Below, one piece after another: positions 49,186 through 58,191 of a DNA stretch of 64,000 nucleotides. The translations under genes and the position numbers were made by a program. Origin of the DNA: Microbacterium sp. zg-B96. Its GTDB lineage: Bacteria; Actinomycetota; Actinomycetes; Actinomycetales; Microbacteriaceae. The notes beneath the pieces are model-generated. The model saw nothing but the letters and a program-made list of their open reading frames with translations. It did no database searches and had not been told where the DNA came from. Location of the stretch: positions 1,178,001 to 1,242,000 of the forward strand of contig NZ_CP126738.1 of assembly GCF_030246865.1 (NCBI RefSeq). Direction: 5' to 3'. Each line of letters begins with the position of its first letter. The first letter of the stretch is position 1.

Positions 49186-49707
49186 ATGATCAACTCTGTC
49201 TCGCGTGCACTCGCGAAGAAGGAAGAGGGCGAAAAGGGCTTCACCCTGATCGAGCTCCTCGTCGTCGTCATCATCATCGGCATTCTCGCCGCCGTCGCCA
49301 TTCCGGTGTTCTTGAACATGCGCGAGGGCGCGTGGAAGTCGTCGGTCGAGAGCGACCTGTCCAACGCAGCGCTCGCGATCGAGAGCGCCATCACGGATAA
49401 CAACGGCTCGCTTGAGGGAATCACGTTCCCCGCGGCTTCCACCGCAGACGAGATCCAGATCATGAAGGGGGCCGACGTGGTCGGAACCATCACGATCTCC
49501 GACGGCAACGAGCTGCTGGTTGAGCCCGACGAGAATGCGTACGTGATCACTGGCAACAACGAGAACATCGACGACCAGAACCTGCAGTACAACAGCGCCA
49601 CCGGCGGACTCGGCGACTGGACGGCCGTTGCCGGCGAAGGCGAAGGCGAAGGCGAAGGCGAAGGCGAAGGCGAAGGCGAAGGCGAAGGCGAAGGCGAGAA
49701 CCCGTAA
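49186..49707 (+). CDS. pilA: Major type IV pilin with Gly-Glu repeat tail
   Basis: 173 aa, RBS AAAAGGA. The class III-like leader ends KEEGEKG, and PilD cleavage before Phe would yield the classic N-terminus FTLIELLVVVIIIGILAAVA with Glu5. A beta domain follows to about residue 145, and the last 24 residues are eleven Gly-Glu units plus Asn-Pro. No cysteines, so no disulfide-bounded D-loop. Preceded by a 113-nt gap with AT-rich stretches (possible own promoter) and followed by a strong hairpin, fitting high expression of the major subunit. Confidence 0.93.
   Translation: MINSVSRALAKKEEGEKGFTLIELLVVVIIIGILAAVAIPVFLNMREGAWKSSVESDLSNAALAIESAITDNNGSLEGITFPAASTADEIQIMKGADVVGTITISDGNELLVEPDENAYVITGNNENIDDQNLQYNSATGGLGDWTAVAGEGEGEGEGEGEGEGEGEGEGENP
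49633..49698 (+). repeat. Perfect hexanucleotide repeat GGCGAA x10 plus GGCGAG
   Basis: Ten exact GGCGAA units (49633-49692) and one GGCGAG unit encode the Gly-Glu tail of the pilin. Slippage changes tail length by two residues per unit without breaking the frame. Confidence 0.97.
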
Positions 49708-49725
49708 CCGTTCAGCAACACCCGA

Positions 49726-49762
49726 ACGTTGTGCCTGCGCGGCTTCCGCGCAGGCACAACGT
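49726..49762 (+). terminator. Hairpin after pilA
   Basis: 16-bp perfect stem ACGTTGTGCCTGCGCG (49726-49741) with its complement 49747-49762, 5-nt loop, 18 nt after the pilA stop. No U-run; likely partial termination or 3' stabilisation so that pilA exceeds the downstream minor pilins. Confidence 0.75.
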
Positions 49763-49790
49763 GTCAGAAGCGAGCGGACGGAGGGAGTGG

Positions 49791-51137
49791 ATGCCAGTGC
49801 GCGCGCAATCGTCCGTGGACGACGACGGATTCACCCTCATCGAAGTGATCGTCGCCATGCTCATCTTCACGATCATCCTCACAGGCTTCCTTTACACGAT
49901 GACCGCGAGCCTCACCGCGACGCGCGACACCCGGGCTCGGATCGTCGCGGCGAACCTCGCGTCGCAGCAGATCGACGTGCTCCGCTCCGCGGCCGATGCC
50001 TTCGGTGTGACCACCGCCCCGCCATTCGACATCGAACTCAACGGCGACACCTTCCATGTCCGGGTGGAGACCGAGTGGGTGACCACCACCGGAGCGGCCG
50101 CGAGCTGTGAAGCAGGACTCCCCATCGCCTCACTGGCCTACAACCATGTCACGGTCAAGGTCACCTGGGACAACATGCGCGAAGGTGCCCAGCCCGTCTA
50201 CAGCGACACGAGCCTCACCCCGCGCACGAAGATCAATGACCCCGCGCTCGGCACCGTGCTCGTGGGCGTGGTCAACGCCGCCGGCACGGCCGTCGCCGGC
50301 GCCACGGTGAGCTTGACCCCCGCGGGGGTCGCCGCTGTCACCACCGGCAGCGACGGGTGCGCTTACCTCCTCAAGGTGCCGCCCGGCGACTACACCGTCA
50401 CCGTATCCAAGGCCGGGCACGTCAGCGAGCAGCAGATCGCCGAACCGACCGCGACGGTCCCGGTCACAGCCGGGGGATCGTCCCGAGTCAGTTTCGCCTA
50501 CGACCGTGCGACCAGCTACATCGTCTCCTACGGATCCGGGCTTCCCGCCGGCGTGCGCATCCCGAACAATCTGACCACCACGTTCGTGTCGACCTACGGC
50601 AACTTTCAGATGGCAGCCATCACCAACGCGAGGACGAAGACGTTCTCGCTCTACCCCGTTTCGGCGGGATACAGCATCATGGCGGGAGCCTACGCAGAGA
50701 CACCCGAGAACCCCGCCACTAGTTGCCTTACACCGGATCCCGGCGAGTGGATCCCGGAGCCGAGCAAGGTGGGAACGCGTCCCGGTGCAGTCGGGGGCGA
50801 AGCGGGGAGCGCCGTGCCTGCGGCGGTGCCGATGGGTGAAGTCCGCCTGGATGGCGCCAACGGCGCCGGCACCAGTTCGGCGCCTCGTAACCATCTCAAA
50901 GCCGTGTATGTCGGCGGCGGCGCCGGGGATCCCGGATGCCCCGCGGGGATGACCTACACGTTCGGCGACGTCATCAGTTCCAATAAGGCCACTATTCTTC
51001 TGCCGTACGGCACGTGGAAGCTGTACCGCGGCAACGCCTCGTCGCAAACCACCCAGATCACGACCGGCATCATCGTCCCCTCCAGTGGCAGTGTGGCGCC
51101 GGGGGTCGTGGTGCTCGACCCGCGGGTGGCGCCATGA
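49791..51137 (+). CDS. Large minor prepilin (PilV-like) with carboxypeptidase-regulatory-like domain
   Basis: 448 aa from ATG 49791 (RBS GGGAG). Prepilin leader with processing site DDDG/FTLIEVIVAMLIF and a hydrophobic helix to about residue 38. Residues about 165-240 form a carboxypeptidase-regulatory (CarboxypepD_reg) beta-sandwich: VLVGVVNAAGTAVAGATVSL and PPGDYTVTVSKAGHV. The rest is a long Gly/Ser/Thr-rich beta region. Much larger than a normal minor pilin; suited to a tip adhesin or initiation complex. Confidence 0.88.
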   Translation: MPVRAQSSVDDDGFTLIEVIVAMLIFTIILTGFLYTMTASLTATRDTRARIVAANLASQQIDVLRSAADAFGVTTAPPFDIELNGDTFHVRVETEWVTTTGAAASCEAGLPIASLAYNHVTVKVTWDNMREGAQPVYSDTSLTPRTKINDPALGTVLVGVVNAAGTAVAGATVSLTPAGVAAVTTGSDGCAYLLKVPPGDYTVTVSKAGHVSEQQIAEPTATVPVTAGGSSRVSFAYDRATSYIVSYGSGLPAGVRIPNNLTTTFVSTYGNFQMAAITNARTKTFSLYPVSAGYSIMAGAYAETPENPATSCLTPDPGEWIPEPSKVGTRPGAVGGEAGSAVPAAVPMGEVRLDGANGAGTSSAPRNHLKAVYVGGGAGDPGCPAGMTYTFGDVISSNKATILLPYGTWKLYRGNASSQTTQITTGIIVPSSGSVAPGVVVLDPRVAP

Positions 51138-51859
51138 CGCCCGCGGCGCTGCGTCGCCCGCGTGTGCGTCGTCGTCATGGCGACATTGCGGATGCGGGTA
51201 TGACGCTCATCGAACTCGTCGTGGCGATGGGCGTCTTCGGCATCCTGCTTACGCTCGTGGTGTCGATGTTCGTCGGCGCGGCGCGCTTGTTCAGCGATCA
51301 GCAGGGGGCAATCGACAACAGCCGCCTGGCGTCCACTTCGATGAACGAGGTGACCCGCATCATCCGCGCTGGCACCGAGATCCCGGTGCCCGGCAGCACC
51401 GTCAAGAAGCCCGTCTTCGCCTATGCGGGCGCGGAGAAGATCATCATCCATTCGTTCATCGACGCGGGAACCTCGGCGGACCCGCCGCCGGTAAGAGTGG
51501 AGTTCGCGCGCAACTCCGGGAACGAATTGATTGAGACCCGCTGGGCCGCGCACCACGAGCCTGTGGGCAGTACGTACTGGGCCTTCGCGTCCGCCGCGAC
51601 GTCCTCGCGTCCGATCGCGCGATCGCTCACCCCCGTCACAGCCGGCGCACCGCTCTTTCGTTACTACGACCAGAATGGCGGGGTGCTCTCGCCGCCCGCC
51701 GGTGCCAGCCTTACGATCGATCAGATCCGCACCATCGCGAGTGTGCAGGTGACGATGCGGGTGCAGGCCGACGCGAGCGGGCGCGTCGAACCCGTCTCGA
51801 TCCAGAACATGGTCGGCATTCCCAACCTCGGCGTCGCACGCGTGGATGTGCACGGATGA
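51134..51859 (+). CDS. Minor prepilin (PilW-like)
   Basis: 241 aa from ATG 51134 overlapping the previous stop (ATGA). The Arg-rich leader ends IADAG, followed by MTLIELVVAMGVFGILLTLV; Met replaces the usual Phe after Gly, which PilD tolerates. The body is a soluble domain of no further identifiable family. Overlaps the next gene by 4 nt. Confidence 0.86.
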   Translation: MTPAALRRPRVRRRHGDIADAGMTLIELVVAMGVFGILLTLVVSMFVGAARLFSDQQGAIDNSRLASTSMNEVTRIIRAGTEIPVPGSTVKKPVFAYAGAEKIIIHSFIDAGTSADPPPVRVEFARNSGNELIETRWAAHHEPVGSTYWAFASAATSSRPIARSLTPVTAGAPLFRYYDQNGGVLSPPAGASLTIDQIRTIASVQVTMRVQADASGRVEPVSIQNMVGIPNLGVARVDVHG

Positions 51860-53661
51860 TCGCCACCACGACACGTACGCAGCGCGACGAGGGCGCTGCC
51901 CTGGTCATCGTCATCGCGGTCGGCGCGGTGGTGGCGCTGCTCATGACCCTGCTCGTGACTGTTTCTGTCAACGGCACGAAGCAAGCCAGAGGCGATGCGA
52001 ACTGGAACGCAGCGCTGGCGGCCGCCTATGCCGGAGTGGATGAGTACCAGAGCAGGCTTTCCGCCGACACGAGCTACTGGCGCTACGGCAACTCGACCTC
52101 CGCCTTCAGCAGCACGAGCACGGTGAATCCGCCTCCCGTGCCGAACCCGGCCTTTGGCGTCGGCGCGGCTGGCAGTTGGGCCACGGTCGCGTTGAGCGGC
52201 GACCGTGCCATGTTCCGCTATGAGGTGGACAACTCCCATTACGCCAACTCCGGCCGCATCAGGGTGCGCGCCACAGGAAAGGTGGGCGAGGCGACGCGCA
52301 CCGTGGTCGCCGACCTCAAGCAGGAGGGTTTCATCGACTTCCTGTACTTCACCGACTACGAGGTGCAGGACCCGAGCCTGACCGGCACGACGAATTCTGG
52401 CTGCTTCACCGACAGCACGAAGACGACGCTCAAGTACAGCTGGCAGGGCCGCACGACAGCCAACGATTCTGCTGGTCGGAGCGTGTGCAAAGACCTCGCC
52501 TTCGGCGAACAGGACCTCAATGACGGCCCCGTGCACTCGAACGATACGATCCGGGCATGCGGCACGACCTTCACCGGCATCGTCACGACGGGCAATGCGA
52601 CCAGCCCGTATTACCGGAAACGCAACTCGAACAACTCGACCGACTGCGACGACCCAAGCTTCGCACCCGGCTATCCGGCGTATAGCGGGGGGGTGAAGAA
52701 GTTCCCCGCCACGAACTCCCAGCTGAAGAAGGAGGCCCGCACCGACCTGACCGCCGACGTGCCGCGGCCAGGATGCCTCTACACCGGGCCCACGCAGTTC
52801 ACCTTCACCGACGACGGCAAGGTCAACATCAAGTCGCCCTTCACGAAGTTCACCCGCATCGGAAACGAGGCGGCCACCGTCGGCTCCGCGCCAGTGGCGT
52901 GCGGGCTGATCGCGCAGCTGCAATCGCCCGCGGGCGCAACGATCGTCGTGCCCGACAACAACGTGCTGTATGTGCAGAACGTGCCGGCCGTGAGCAGCGA
53001 CGTCAACTTCTGGGCGTCCAACCCGACGGGTTTCTCCTGCAAGAGCAGCGGTGCCAGCGGCGAGCGGGGCTGGTCCATCGGCACTGATACGGCCAAGAGC
53101 GGCTACCCTGTCAGGACCTCGACGACATCGACGACCGAGGTGGCACCCACGGCCACGACGTACGGCTGCCGGGCCGGGGACATCTTCGTCAAGGGCCGGT
53201 TCAGCGGCGCCGCGACGATTGCGGCCGAGAACTATGTCTTCATCGTGGGCGACATCACTTACGTCGACATCGTGGAGGACATTCTGGGGATCGTCGGGAA
53301 CAACGCCGTCTGGGTATGGAACCCGGTCAACAGCAGCAACAACACCCTCCTCGGCAACAACCGCACGATTCACGCGGCGATCCTCTCCGTCGCGCACACC
53401 TTTCAAGTGCAGAACTACGACAAGGGGGGAACGCAAGGCACGCTCAACGTCAGGGGTGCCATCGCGCAGAAGTTCCGCGGGACGGTGGCGATGTCAAGTG
53501 GCGGCACCATTACCCACGGGTACGCAAAGAACTACCTCTACGACGACCGATTCAAAGTGGAGGCGCCGCCCAAGTTCCTCAACCCCGTCACGACGACGTA
53601 CGGAGTGACCACTTGGGTGGAGATCGGCGCCGTCTGGGCAGCGGACGGGGCGGCGCGATGA
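51856..53661 (+). CDS. Large PilX-like pilus-associated membrane-anchored protein
   Basis: 601 aa. N-terminal RDEGAALVIVIAVGAVVALL is a PilX-type hydrophobic segment with Glu-Gly-Ala at the place of the pilin cleavage site but no FTLIE, so it may be a non-canonical pilin or simple type II membrane anchor. The extracellular body is Ser/Thr/Asn-rich with several Cys pairs. Position and coupling make it part of the minor pilin set; large size suggests a surface tip role. Confidence 0.82.
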   Translation: MIATTTRTQRDEGAALVIVIAVGAVVALLMTLLVTVSVNGTKQARGDANWNAALAAAYAGVDEYQSRLSADTSYWRYGNSTSAFSSTSTVNPPPVPNPAFGVGAAGSWATVALSGDRAMFRYEVDNSHYANSGRIRVRATGKVGEATRTVVADLKQEGFIDFLYFTDYEVQDPSLTGTTNSGCFTDSTKTTLKYSWQGRTTANDSAGRSVCKDLAFGEQDLNDGPVHSNDTIRACGTTFTGIVTTGNATSPYYRKRNSNNSTDCDDPSFAPGYPAYSGGVKKFPATNSQLKKEARTDLTADVPRPGCLYTGPTQFTFTDDGKVNIKSPFTKFTRIGNEAATVGSAPVACGLIAQLQSPAGATIVVPDNNVLYVQNVPAVSSDVNFWASNPTGFSCKSSGASGERGWSIGTDTAKSGYPVRTSTTSTTEVAPTATTYGCRAGDIFVKGRFSGAATIAAENYVFIVGDITYVDIVEDILGIVGNNAVWVWNPVNSSNNTLLGNNRTIHAAILSVAHTFQVQNYDKGGTQGTLNVRGAIAQKFRGTVAMSSGGTITHGYAKNYLYDDRFKVEAPPKFLNPVTTTYGVTTWVEIGAVWAADGAAR

Positions 53662-54464
53662 CCGTGGAGACCACCGCCATCCTGATCCTCGCCGGGGTGT
53701 TCGGCACCGTGATCGGCTCGTTCCTCAACGTCGTCATCTGGCGGGTGCCGCGCGGCGAGAGCATCGTGCGACCCGGCAGCGCGTGCCCGCAGTGCGGGCG
53801 GCCGATCGCCTGGTACGACAACCTGCCGATCATCTCCTACCTCGTGCTGCGCGGCCGCTGCCGCCACTGCTCGGCGCGCATCTCCGTGCGCTACCCGCTC
53901 GTGGAACTCGGCACCGGACTCGGCTTCGCGATCGTCGTGTGGGGGGCGATCGCGGGGAGGTACCCGATCGCGATCGTGCCGCTGCTGCTGTACTGGGTCG
54001 CAATCGGCATCGCCTTGGCGCTCATCGACCTCGATCACCACCGACTGCCGAACGTGCTCACGCTGCCGGCCTATCCCGTCACCGCGGTCCTGCTCGTGCT
54101 GGCATCCGTGCTCACGGGCGAACACGGGAGGTTGCTGATCGCGGCGGCCGGCCTTGCCATCCTCGGCGTGTTCTACCTTTCCCTCGCCCTCGGCTCTCGC
54201 GGTGGGATGGGATTCGGCGATGTCAAGCTTGCCGGCTCGCTGGGGCTCCTGCTCGGCTGGCTGGGCTGGTCGCAGCTGCTCGTCGGCGCATTCAGCGCCT
54301 TCGTCATCGGCGGACTTGTCGGCGTGGTGCTCATGATCGCCAGGCGGGCGGGCCGCAAGTCACGGCTGCCGTTCGGGCCCTTCATGCTCGTCGGCGCCTG
54401 GGTCGGCGTCTTCGCCGGCCCGGCGATCGCTGACGTCTACCTCACCGCGACGGGACTCGCATGA
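53658..54464 (+). CDS. pilD: Prepilin peptidase
   Basis: 268 aa from ATG 53658 (ATGA overlap). The two catalytic aspartates are in ALIDLDHHRLPN and GMGFGDVKL (GxGD-type). The N-terminal methylase domain has the zinc cysteines CPQC and CRHC. Several membrane helices. Cleaves and possibly N-methylates the prepilins above. Confidence 0.94.
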   Translation: MTVETTAILILAGVFGTVIGSFLNVVIWRVPRGESIVRPGSACPQCGRPIAWYDNLPIISYLVLRGRCRHCSARISVRYPLVELGTGLGFAIVVWGAIAGRYPIAIVPLLLYWVAIGIALALIDLDHHRLPNVLTLPAYPVTAVLLVLASVLTGEHGRLLIAAAGLAILGVFYLSLALGSRGGMGFGDVKLAGSLGLLLGWLGWSQLLVGAFSAFVIGGLVGVVLMIARRAGRKSRLPFGPFMLVGAWVGVFAGPAIADVYLTATGLA

Positions 54465-54483
54465 CACCCCACGGAGGACACAC

Positions 54484-55653
54484 ATGGCAGCAGTAGTCGC
54501 GCTCGACCTCAGCAGAGGCGGGCTGCGCGGCGTGCAGGTGGACGCCCCCTACACCGCCCGCCCCAAGCTCACCCGGTTCGCCGCGGTCGAGGTGCCGGAG
54601 GGGACCATCTTCGATGGCGAGATCATCGATCAGCGCCGCGGCGTCGCCGCGATCAAGCAGCTGTGGAAAGCGGGCGGCTTCACGACGAAGAAAGTGGTGT
54701 TCGGTCTCAGTAATCGCAAGGTCGTGGTGCGCGAGGTGACGCTGCCGATGCTGACCGGTCCGCGCCGCAAGGCCGGCCTGCGGTTCGTCGTCGAAGGTCA
54801 GGTCCCCATCGACCTCGACGACGCGATCTTGGACTTCCTGCCGCTGCGCGATGTCCACGACAAGGACGGGGACGAGATGCGGCAGGAGGGACTGCTGGTG
54901 GCGACCGTGCGCAGCAGCCTGGAATCCACCGTCAACGCGATCGAGCGCTCCGGCCGGTTCGTCGACGCGGTGGACTTCGCGGGGTTCTCCCTGCTCCGCC
55001 TGCTGCCGGGACCCCTGCGTGGCATCCAGGCCATCGTGAACGTGGGCGCCTCCTGCACCACCGTGGTCATCGCTGCCGCCGCGAGCCCGCAGTTCGTCCG
55101 CATCGTCCCCAGCGGCGGCGACGATGTCACGCGCAGCCTCGAGCGCGCCCTCGGGGTCAGTTTCGTCGAAGCCGAGCAGAACAAGATCGCCCGTGGGCTG
55201 CAGGGCGGAGCGACTACGACCCGCGACATCGAGGCCGAGACCGTGCTCCGGGAGAACGTCGCCAACCTCATCGACAGCATCCGCAACACGCTGAACTTCT
55301 GGGCGAACGCGCACCCGGAGCACCCCGTCTCAAGCGTCGTGCTCACCGGCGGCGGGAGCCGGCTGACCGGGCTCGCGCCGGTGCTCACGAGCGCGCTCGG
55401 CGTGCCCACGAGCCATGGCGATCCGTTTGCCGGGTTCACCGTCTCGCCGAAACTGCGCGAATCCGGCCTGGACAACTGGGCGCTGGAGCTGGCGGCGCCG
55501 CTGGGGGTCGCCGTCGGCGCGAAGACCGGCGCGCACATAGAGGACAAGACGCGAACGAAGGCGAAGGCGAAGACGAAGACCGAGGCCGAGGCTGGAAAGG
55601 CGGCCAAGGGCCGCCGCACCGCGGAGGTCAAGGCGAAGGGGGCACGGAAATGA
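54484..55653 (+). CDS. pilM: Type IV pilus assembly protein PilM
   Basis: 389 aa actin-like ATPase (ALDLSRGGLRGVQV, phosphate-1 region; IVNVGASCTTVV; VLTGGGSRLTGL). It forms the cytoplasmic ring that binds PilN. Its C-terminal 35 residues are a Lys/Ala/Thr-rich tail (TKAKAKTKTEAEAGKAAKG) not usual for PilM and probably disordered. Overlaps pilN by 4 nt. Confidence 0.92.
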   Translation: MAAVVALDLSRGGLRGVQVDAPYTARPKLTRFAAVEVPEGTIFDGEIIDQRRGVAAIKQLWKAGGFTTKKVVFGLSNRKVVVREVTLPMLTGPRRKAGLRFVVEGQVPIDLDDAILDFLPLRDVHDKDGDEMRQEGLLVATVRSSLESTVNAIERSGRFVDAVDFAGFSLLRLLPGPLRGIQAIVNVGASCTTVVIAAAASPQFVRIVPSGGDDVTRSLERALGVSFVEAEQNKIARGLQGGATTTRDIEAETVLRENVANLIDSIRNTLNFWANAHPEHPVSSVVLTGGGSRLTGLAPVLTSALGVPTSHGDPFAGFTVSPKLRESGLDNWALELAAPLGVAVGAKTGAHIEDKTRTKAKAKTKTEAEAGKAAKGRRTAEVKAKGARK

Positions 55654-56471
55654 CCGAGGTGCTGGAACGCCGCCAGCGCAGCCACGCCGAGCCGCCGATG
55701 ACCTGGCCGACCGGTTCCACGCTCTCGGTGGCGCGGGTCGATCTGGTGCCACCGATCGTCGAAGCCCGGCGCCGACAGGGACGGACCATCCGGCTGCTCG
55801 CGCTCGGCCTCGTCGGACTCGTCATCATCGTCGCGATGGCCGGTGTCGCCGTGTCATTTCTGGCCGTCACAGCTGAGCAAAAGCTCGCCGCGGAACGTAC
55901 GCGCAGTCAACTGCTTCTCATCGAGCAGCGGGAGTACAGCCTGCTCTCGAGCGTCAAGTCCCAGCTCGACGACGCCGCGGTCGCCGAGGTAGCTGCGCTC
56001 TACCCCGAGGCGGACTGGTCCCGGCTCATGACTGAACTCGACAACGCTCTGCCCGATGACTTCGCTCTCAGATCGGAATCGATCACGATCAAGGGCGTGG
56101 ACGCCGCGGGCGCCGTGGAGAGCACTGGCCTCGATGCGCCAGGTGTCATCGAGATCGCATTCACCGCCACGGCAGACCGCTTCGACTCGCCTACGCCACT
56201 GCTGAACGCCCTGCGGGACCTCACCGGATATGTCAGCGCGACCGTTGACGCCGTGTCTGCGACAGGCGAGGGCGGGTACGTCGTCACCGGCGCCATCCAG
56301 CTGGGGTCCGATGCGCTCGGCGGCACCGCGCGTGTGGAGGCGCTCGAGGCTGAACTGATCGCCCGGCTGCAGGCCGAGCTCGAAGGGGCCGCAACCGGCG
56401 CGCCGCCGGAAGCAGCAGACGAGGCGGCCGACACGGCCGACGCCACAGACGCCACCGAGACCGGGGAGTGA
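55650..56471 (+). CDS. pilN: Type IV pilus assembly protein PilN-like
   Basis: 273 aa. An N-terminal cytoplasmic segment containing RVDLVPPIVEARR (the PilM-binding INLLP-like motif), one membrane helix at about 47-72, a coiled coil (about 75-110) and a ferredoxin-like periplasmic-type domain. The tail is Ala/Asp/Thr-rich. Identified chiefly by position and topology. Confidence 0.85.
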   Translation: MTEVLERRQRSHAEPPMTWPTGSTLSVARVDLVPPIVEARRRQGRTIRLLALGLVGLVIIVAMAGVAVSFLAVTAEQKLAAERTRSQLLLIEQREYSLLSSVKSQLDDAAVAEVAALYPEADWSRLMTELDNALPDDFALRSESITIKGVDAAGAVESTGLDAPGVIEIAFTATADRFDSPTPLLNALRDLTGYVSATVDAVSATGEGGYVVTGAIQLGSDALGGTARVEALEAELIARLQAELEGAATGAPPEAADEAADTADATDATETGE

Positions 56472-56474
56472 CGG

Positions 56475-57041
56475 ATGGACAAGCACCGGCTCAGCCTCAT
56501 CGTCATCGGCGTGCTCGCCGTCGCCATCGTCTTCGGTGGGTTCTTCATCGGCGTGCAGCCGCAGCTCGATCGCTCCGCTCGAGCGAGCGAGCAGACCGAA
56601 TCGCTCCGGCAGACGAACGACGTCCAGCAGGAGCGGAACGTGGCGCTGGCCGCGGACAATCTGAACCTCGGGGCCTACGAACAGCAGCTCGCCGCGAAGC
56701 AGGAGCGGATTCCGCCCGCTCGCGCGCAACAGGAGCTCATCAACCAGATCGATGCCGCAGCCGCCGGCGCAGGAGTGACGATCCGTACGTTGACGTTCGA
56801 CGCGGCCCTCGGCTTCAGCGCGCCCGAAGGGGTCACCGCCGACGCACCTGCCGGTGGCACCCTCATCGGGGTTCCGCTGAATCTCACCGCAGAGGGCGAT
56901 CGGGCGAACCTCGAGGCGTTCACCGCGAACCTGCAGAACTCCGCGCGCATCATCACGATCGTGACGAGTCAGTTCACTGCGGGCGACGTGGCGTCGCTGG
57001 TGATCTCCGGCGTGACCTGGGTGCTGATGCCGGGGTCCTGA
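56475..57041 (+). CDS. pilO: Type IV pilus assembly protein PilO-like
   Basis: 188 aa: one N-terminal helix (about 7-28), a coiled coil (about 35-85) with QQERNVALAADNLNLGAYEQ, and a C-terminal ferredoxin-like domain. Last gene of the pil operon. No pilP or pilQ is present, as expected in the absence of an outer membrane. Confidence 0.84.
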   Translation: MDKHRLSLIVIGVLAVAIVFGGFFIGVQPQLDRSARASEQTESLRQTNDVQQERNVALAADNLNLGAYEQQLAAKQERIPPARAQQELINQIDAAAAGAGVTIRTLTFDAALGFSAPEGVTADAPAGGTLIGVPLNLTAEGDRANLEAFTANLQNSARIITIVTSQFTAGDVASLVISGVTWVLMPGS

Positions 57042-57049
57042 CATGAGCC

Positions 57050-57082
57050 GGGGTGGGCGGCGACCCGAACGCCGCCCACCCC
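57050..57082 (+). terminator. Terminator of the pilus operon
   Basis: GGGGTGGGCGGC (57050-57061) pairs perfectly with 57071-57082 (9-nt loop), just after the pilO stop. This supports starting the next gene at 57130 rather than at ATG 57043 inside the hairpin region. Confidence 0.82.
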
Positions 57083-57129
57083 CTGTCAAGCCCCGCGGGG
57101 GTAGTCGGCCCGCCCGATACGCTGGCGCG

Positions 57130-58191
57130 ATGAACCTGCAACGGATCACGGCCTGGGCTCTGTCGACCAAACCCGTGCGAGCGTTGCTGCTCTACAGCGA
57201 GCACCGTGGACCGGTGCTGGCCGACAGTGTCACCTACCGCACGCTGTTCAGTGTGTTCGCCGCCGTGCTGCTGGGGTTCTCGATGGCCGGTCTCTGGCTC
57301 GCCGGCAACCCTGCCGCATTCGATGCCCTCATCGCCGCCGTCGACAACACCATCCCCGGCATCGTCGGCGAGGACGGCATCATCGAGGACCCGCAGTCGG
57401 TCGCCGTGCCCACCGGCTTCACCGTCGCCGGCATCGTCTCGCTCGTCGGTCTGGTCGGCGCCGCGATCGGTGCGATCGGCAGCCTCCGCACGGCCATGCG
57501 CATGATCGCCGACCGCATCACGGAAGACGTCATGATCGTGTGGGTGCTGCTGCGCAACCTGGCGCTGGCGATCGGCATCGGCGTGGGCCTGGCTGCCTCC
57601 GCCGCCATCACCTTCCTCGGCACTGCCGGGCTCGGCATCGTGGGCGGCTGGCTCGGGATGTCGGCGTCCTCTCCCGTGCTGGAGATCGGCGGTCGAGTGC
57701 TGACGATCGTCGTGGTCTTCGCACTGGATGCCGCGATCATCGCGGGGGCCTTCCGGGTGCTGTCCGGGGTCCGTGCCTCCGCCCGGGCGCTGTGGAGCGG
57801 AGCGCTGCTGGGCGCCGTGGGCCTCACCGTACTGCAGCTGCTGTCGGGCCTGTTCGTCGGCGGTGCGTCGTCCAACCCGCTGCTCGCGTCATTCGCCTCG
57901 CTCATCGCGCTGCTGCTGTGGTTCAACCTGTCCGCGCAGGTCATCCTCATCGCCAGCGCCTACATCGTCACCGGCGTCGAAGAGGAATCCGACCGGGTGC
58001 GCGCCCGCTACGGCGCCAAGACGTTCGCGCAGCGCCGGGTGCGCCGGGCCGAGAACGCCGTCATGGTCGCCTCCGACGAGCTCACCCACGCCCGGGACGC
58101 CGAAGCCGCCGAGCGCGAGAAGGCCCAGGACAAGGCCCAGGAAAAGGCCGAGGAAAAGGCCGAGGAGAAGTCCGAGAAGGTCAACGCATGA
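57130..58191 (+). CDS. YihY/virulence factor BrkB-family membrane protein
   Basis: 353 aa from ATG 57130. Six hydrophobic segments and the family patterns DSVTYRTLFSVFAAVLLGFS and FASLIALLLWFNLSAQVIL. The C-terminus is a Lys/Glu/Ala-rich charged tail (AQDKAQEKAEEKAEEKSEK). Function in the family is not established (not an RNase BN). Overlaps the following gene by 4 nt. Confidence 0.9.
   Translation: MNLQRITAWALSTKPVRALLLYSEHRGPVLADSVTYRTLFSVFAAVLLGFSMAGLWLAGNPAAFDALIAAVDNTIPGIVGEDGIIEDPQSVAVPTGFTVAGIVSLVGLVGAAIGAIGSLRTAMRMIADRITEDVMIVWVLLRNLALAIGIGVGLAASAAITFLGTAGLGIVGGWLGMSASSPVLEIGGRVLTIVVVFALDAAIIAGAFRVLSGVRASARALWSGALLGAVGLTVLQLLSGLFVGGASSNPLLASFASLIALLLWFNLSAQVILIASAYIVTGVEEESDRVRARYGAKTFAQRRVRRAENAVMVASDELTHARDAEAAEREKAQDKAQEKAEEKAEEKSEKVNA

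Noticed and set aside
49170-49757. 195-aa antisense frame with Ser-Pro repeats over pilA
   Set aside because: The Ser-Pro run is simply the complement of the GGCGAA repeat; pilA is unambiguous.
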